10,664 nt of DNA from an uncultured Anaerococcus sp. Lineage in GTDB: Bacteria; Bacillota; Clostridia; Tissierellales; Peptoniphilaceae. Below the pieces are notes generated by a model. That model had not been told where the DNA came from. It was given only the letters and a program-made list of their open reading frames with translations, and ran no database searches. Location: the NCBI RefSeq assembly GCF_947253225.1, contig NZ_CAMXYR010000050.1, forward strand, positions 1 to 10,664. Reading direction: 5' to 3'. Below, one piece after another: positions 7,412-10,664 of the stretch (positions within the stretch are counted from its first letter, which is position 1; each line of letters opens with the position of its first letter). The translations under genes were made by a program, and so were the position numbers.

Positions 7412-8371
7412 ATGAAGACTATAGGAATACTAACAAGTGGAGGAGATGCTCCAGGCATGAACTCTGCTATTAGGGCTGCTGTTAGAACAGCACTGAATAG
7501 TGGAATGCGTGTTAAAGGTATTAGAAATGGTTATGACGGACTTATGCAAGGAGATATTTATGAGATGAATGTTTCCTCAGTAGCAGATATTATCCACAAG
7601 GGTGGTACTATTCTTGGTACTGCAAGAAGCATGGAGTTTAAAACACCAGAGGGACAAAAAAGAGGTGCTCAAATCCTTAGCGATTATGGGATTGAAGGCC
7701 TAATAGTAATAGGAGGAGATGGATCCTTCAAGGGAGCAAAAGCTTTATCTGATTTAGGAATTAAAACAATAGGAATCCCTGGAACAATCGATAATGATAT
7801 GGGATATACAGATTTTACTATTGGATTTTTCACAGCAATTGAAACTGTAACAGACGCTATCGGAAAGCTAAGAGACACATCAAGTTCTCACGGTAGGGCA
7901 GTTGTAATTGAAGTTATGGGCCGCAATTGTGGAGATTTAGCATTGTTTTCAGGTCTAGCTGGTGGAGCGGAATCAATTATAGTACCAGAACATAATTTCT
8001 CAATTGGCGAAATCATTGATAAGATGGAGCACGGAAAGAAGAGAGGAAAACTCCACCACCTAATCACTTTGGCAGAGGGTGTAGGTGATCCATATTCTTT
8101 AGCTAAAGAGCTTGAGGAAAAAACTGGAATTGAAACCAAAGTTACAATCTTAGGCCATGTTCAAAGAGGTGGTTCCCCATCAGCTGTTGATAGGCTTTTG
8201 GGATCTTTGATGGGATCTAGAGCGGTTACCCTTCTCCAAGAGGAAAAAACCAATCTTGCCATTGGATATGTGGATGGACAAATAATAGAAGTTAGTATAG
8301 ATGAAGCTACAAGCAAAAGTTCTGAATTTAATGAAAGACTTTACGAGCTTGCAAATTCTTTATCAAGATAG
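7412..8371 (+). CDS. pfkA: ATP-dependent 6-phosphofructokinase
   Basis: Phosphorylates fructose 6-phosphate to fructose 1,6-bisphosphate, the main control step of glycolysis. The 319 residues align almost without gaps to the E. coli and Bacillus enzymes, so their numbering carries over. The ATP site has TSGGDAPGMN (8-17) and GGDGS (101-105). The catalytic loop is PGTIDND (123-129) with D127. Substrate residues include R162 (HGR), MGRNCG (169-174) and GHVQRGG (248-254). G104 and G124 mark ATP rather than pyrophosphate as the donor. Effector-site residues R21, R25, R154, E187, R211 and K213 are present, so ADP activation and PEP inhibition are expected. AAGGAG (7401-7406) overlaps the dnaE stop codon and lies 5 nt from the ATG. 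The gene is followed by pyk after 12 nt, the common pfkA-pyk pairing. Confidence 0.98.
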   Translation: MKTIGILTSGGDAPGMNSAIRAAVRTALNSGMRVKGIRNGYDGLMQGDIYEMNVSSVADIIHKGGTILGTARSMEFKTPEGQKRGAQILSDYGIEGLIVIGGDGSFKGAKALSDLGIKTIGIPGTIDNDMGYTDFTIGFFTAIETVTDAIGKLRDTSSSHGRAVVIEVMGRNCGDLALFSGLAGGAESIIVPEHNFSIGEIIDKMEHGKKRGKLHHLITLAEGVGDPYSLAKELEEKTGIETKVTILGHVQRGGSPSAVDRLLGSLMGSRAVTLLQEEKTNLAIGYVDGQIIEVSIDEATSKSSEFNERLYELANSLSR

Positions 8372-8383
8372 GAGTAATTAATA

Positions 8384-10156
8384 ATGAAACCTGATATTTT
8401 AAAAAAGACAAAAATTGTATGTACAATAGGACCAGCTAGTGAAAAACCAGAAGTTCTTGAAGAATTGATTAACAACGGTATGAACGTTGCAAGACTTAAC
8501 TTTTCACACGGAACTCATGAAGAACACCTAGCTAAGATAAAAACTATTAGAAGAATTAGAAGAAAATTAAATGTACCTGTAGCTATCATGCTTGATACCA
8601 AGGGTCCAGAAATAAGAACAGGAAATTTCAAAGTTGATGAAATTTTCCTAAAACCTGGTGATATCTTCACTCTTACTACAAGAGATGTTGAAGGAGATCA
8701 ATCAATAGTGTCTGTTTCTTATGATGGACTTCCAAAAGACGTGTCTGTAGGTAGTGAAATTTATATAGACGATGGACTTGTACAACTTGAAGTTCTTGAA
8801 ATCAAAGATGGAACAGATGTTGTATGCAAGGCATTAAACAACGGAATTCTATCTGACCATAAGGGAGTTAACCTTCCAGGATCAAAGACTAACCTTCCAG
8901 CTATTACACCAAAAGATGTTGATGATATTAAATTCGGTATTGAAAACGACATTGATATTATAGCAGCATCATTCGTTCGTAAAAAAGAAGATGTTTATGA
9001 TATAAGAAAAGTATTGGAAGATCACGGTGGAGAAGATATCAAAATCATCTCTAAAATTGAAAGCCAAGAAGGTGTTGATAATCTCGATGAAATTATTGAA
9101 GCTAGTGATGGAATTATGGTTGCCAGAGGAGACCTTGGTGTTGAAATTAGAACAGAGCTTATTCCAATAGTACAAAAAGAAATCATAAGAAAATGTAACG
9201 ATGCTGCAAAACCAGTTATTACCGCAACACAAATGCTCGACTCAATGATTAGAAATCCAAGACCAACAAGAGCTGAAACTACTGACGTTGCCAATGCTAT
9301 TATTGATGGTACTGACTGTGTAATGCTATCAGGAGAAACTGCTGGAGGAAAATATCCAATAGAAGCAGTTAAGACTATGAGAAATATTTGTATTACAACA
9401 GAGCTATCAGATGACTTCTACCAAAACATCTACGATGTTAAAATTCACTCTGCTAATACAACAACAAACTCAATTGCAAGATCTACTAAAAATATTGCAG
9501 AAGAGCTAAATGCTAAAGCAATTATTTCTTGTACAGCAAGTGGTAATACTTCAAGAATTATCTCAAAATTCAAACCAAAAACAAATATTATAGCTGCAAC
9601 AATTTCAGATAGAGTTGCTAGACAACTTTCAATTGTATGGGGTGTATATCCAATCGTAATCCAAGAGGCAACAGAAACTGATGAGCTAATAGAAAGAGCT
9701 ATAGTAGGTTCACTTGCTGAAGAATATGTAGAAGAAGGTGATCTAACAGTTGTAACTGCTGGAATTCCTCTAGGAGTATCAGGAACAAGCAACCTAATTA
9801 AAGTTCATATTATTGGAGATATCCTAACAAATGGAACAGGAATTGGAAGTAAGTCAGTATCAGGAAAAGTTGTGATTGGCTCAACCAAAAAAGAACTTGA
9901 GGGAAAATTTGAAGAAGGAGACATCATAGTTGCTAAATTTACAGATGCAGATATAACAGAATATATCGAAAAGGCATCTGCTGTTGTAACAGAAACTGGT
10001 GGACTAACAAGTCATACAGCAGTAGCAGCAGTTCACTTCGGAATCCCAGCAGTAGTTGGTGCTACAAATGTAATAAACCTTGTAGAAGAAGGCGAAATAA
10101 TAACTGTAGATCCAATTGGTGGAGTAATTTACAAAGGAGAAACTAAAGTTATCTAA
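8384..10156 (+). CDS. pyk: Pyruvate kinase with C-terminal PEP-utiliser-like domain
   Basis: Converts PEP and ADP to pyruvate and ATP. The 590-residue length matches the long Bacillus type (about 585-590) rather than the 470-residue E. coli type. The barrel carries ARLNFSHG (36-43, R37), DTKGPEIRTG (71-80), ISKIES (222-227, catalytic K224 and metal ligand E226), ARGDLGVE (247-254, metal ligand D250) and ATQMLDSM (281-288). E76 in KGPEIR marks the K+-dependent type; K+-independent enzymes have lysine there. Residues about 485-590 form the extra phosphohistidine-like domain, with GGLTSHTAVAAVHFGIPAVVG (539-559) including T542-S543-H544. GGAG (8371-8374) overlaps the pfkA stop codon with 9-nt spacing. 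Of 21 arginines, 20 use AGA and one uses CGT, consistent with high expression. The stop codon overlaps the next start (TAATG). Confidence 0.98.
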   Translation: MKPDILKKTKIVCTIGPASEKPEVLEELINNGMNVARLNFSHGTHEEHLAKIKTIRRIRRKLNVPVAIMLDTKGPEIRTGNFKVDEIFLKPGDIFTLTTRDVEGDQSIVSVSYDGLPKDVSVGSEIYIDDGLVQLEVLEIKDGTDVVCKALNNGILSDHKGVNLPGSKTNLPAITPKDVDDIKFGIENDIDIIAASFVRKKEDVYDIRKVLEDHGGEDIKIISKIESQEGVDNLDEIIEASDGIMVARGDLGVEIRTELIPIVQKEIIRKCNDAAKPVITATQMLDSMIRNPRPTRAETTDVANAIIDGTDCVMLSGETAGGKYPIEAVKTMRNICITTELSDDFYQNIYDVKIHSANTTTNSIARSTKNIAEELNAKAIISCTASGNTSRIISKFKPKTNIIAATISDRVARQLSIVWGVYPIVIQEATETDELIERAIVGSLAEEYVEEGDLTVVTAGIPLGVSGTSNLIKVHIIGDILTNGTGIGSKSVSGKVVIGSTKKELEGKFEEGDIIVAKFTDADITEYIEKASAVVTETGGLTSHTAVAAVHFGIPAVVGATNVINLVEEGEIITVDPIGGVIYKGETKVI

Positions 10157-10664
10157 TGCTCGTAAAAGATATTAAGATAATTGATATCCTACAAGATGGG
10201 AGAGGAGTTGGAAAAGAAAACTCCAAAGTCTACTTTATAGAAAATGCTAGCTTTGGAGAAACCTGCGACATTGAAATAACTAATGAAAAGAAAAATTTCA
10301 TAGAAGCAAAAAAAATAAAAACAACTTCACAAAGCCCTTATTATACACAACCTCCATGTCCATATTATTATGAATGTGGGGGTTGTACTATTATGGATAT
10401 AAATTATTCAAAACAACTAGACCTTAAAGTAAACCTAATAAAAAATGCCATAAAGAAAACTTGTGGTATAAATCTCGATAATATAGAAATTATTGCAAGC
10501 AAAAAATATGGATATAGAAATAAAATTAGGGTGCAAGTTGACCAACATGGAAACTTAGCCTACAATAAACAAGCATCAAACGATTTGGTTAGAATCAATG
10601 ATTGTATACTTGCCAATGACCACATACGAAATAATTTATCAGAAATTCAAGATTTGAGTATAGA
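10156..10664 (+). CDS. rlmD: 23S rRNA (uracil-5-)methyltransferase, RlmD/TrmA family, 5' part
   Basis: The first 169 codons of a gene that runs off the right edge. The N-terminal 55 residues look like a TRAM RNA-binding domain (IDILQDGRGVGK at 9-20, FGETCDIEI at 33-41). Next come the iron-sulfur cysteines C68-X5-C74-X2-C77 (CPYYYECGGC) and a later C150 (INDCIL), matching the four 4Fe-4S ligands of E. coli RumA/RlmD in number and spacing. YGYRNKIRVQV (118-128) is a family motif. The SAM-binding and catalytic domain lies outside the window. The product should methylate C5 of a uracil in RNA, most likely 23S rRNA; RlmC, RlmD, RlmCD and TrmA cannot be told apart from this part. The start codon overlaps the pyk stop codon by one base, and the nearest Shine-Dalgarno-like AAAGGAGA (10133-10140) is about 15 nt away, so translation probably depends on coupling to pyk. 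Confidence 0.9.
   Translation, partial: MLVKDIKIIDILQDGRGVGKENSKVYFIENASFGETCDIEITNEKKNFIEAKKIKTTSQSPYYTQPPCPYYYECGGCTIMDINYSKQLDLKVNLIKNAIKKTCGINLDNIEIIASKKYGYRNKIRVQVDQHGNLAYNKQASNDLVRINDCILANDHIRNNLSEIQDLSI

Noticed and set aside
9445..9792. Minus-strand open frame of 115 codons inside pyk.
   Set aside because: It is a shadow of the biased codon use in pyk; the protein is low in complexity, and the plus-strand frame encodes conserved pyruvate kinase sequence.

Overview
The window is an AT-rich stretch of a low-GC Gram-positive chromosome (Bacillota). Strict co-orientation, strong AGGAGG-type ribosome binding sites, AGA/AGG arginine codons and the gene order rapZ - whiA - dnaE - pfkA - pyk suggest an anaerobic coccus of the Tissierellia/Peptoniphilaceae (Anaerococcus-like). 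That genus guess is inference from style and synteny; no database was searched.

Layout. The left end (1-192) has no recognised gene on the plus strand but holds three successive hairpins that can act as terminators for rpmB, which is read leftwards at 182-370. A divergent 195-bp intergenic region (371-565) carries a good extended -10 promoter for rpmB and a TATAAT box for the rightward genes. From 566 to the right edge, eight genes are packed head to tail with overlaps or gaps of about 9-12 nt: murB, rapZ, a PtpB-like tyrosine phosphatase, whiA, dnaE, pfkA, pyk and the first 169 codons of an RlmD/TrmA-family RNA (uracil-5-)methyltransferase. No terminator is evident between them, so they probably form one operon, perhaps with internal promoters that I could not identify.

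How the genes relate. MurB makes the UDP-MurNAc precursor of peptidoglycan. RapZ and WhiA are the conserved nucleotide-binding/regulatory pair usually found with YvcK (a CofD-like protein tied to carbon metabolism and cell-wall synthesis). DnaE is a bacterial family C DNA polymerase. PfkA and Pyk catalyse two irreversible steps of glycolysis. The block therefore joins cell-wall synthesis, replication and central carbon flux on one probable transcript.

Most of the window is ordinary housekeeping DNA, and I see no mobile element, CRISPR array, tRNA/rRNA or defence island. The points most worth a second look are: the phosphatase gene standing where yvcK is usually found between rapZ and whiA; a DnaE with an apparently complete PHP metal site; co-transcription of dnaE with a pyruvate kinase carrying the C-terminal TSH motif; the triple hairpin behind rpmB; and a sharp shift in arginine codon choice from AGG-rich whiA to almost pure AGA in pyk.
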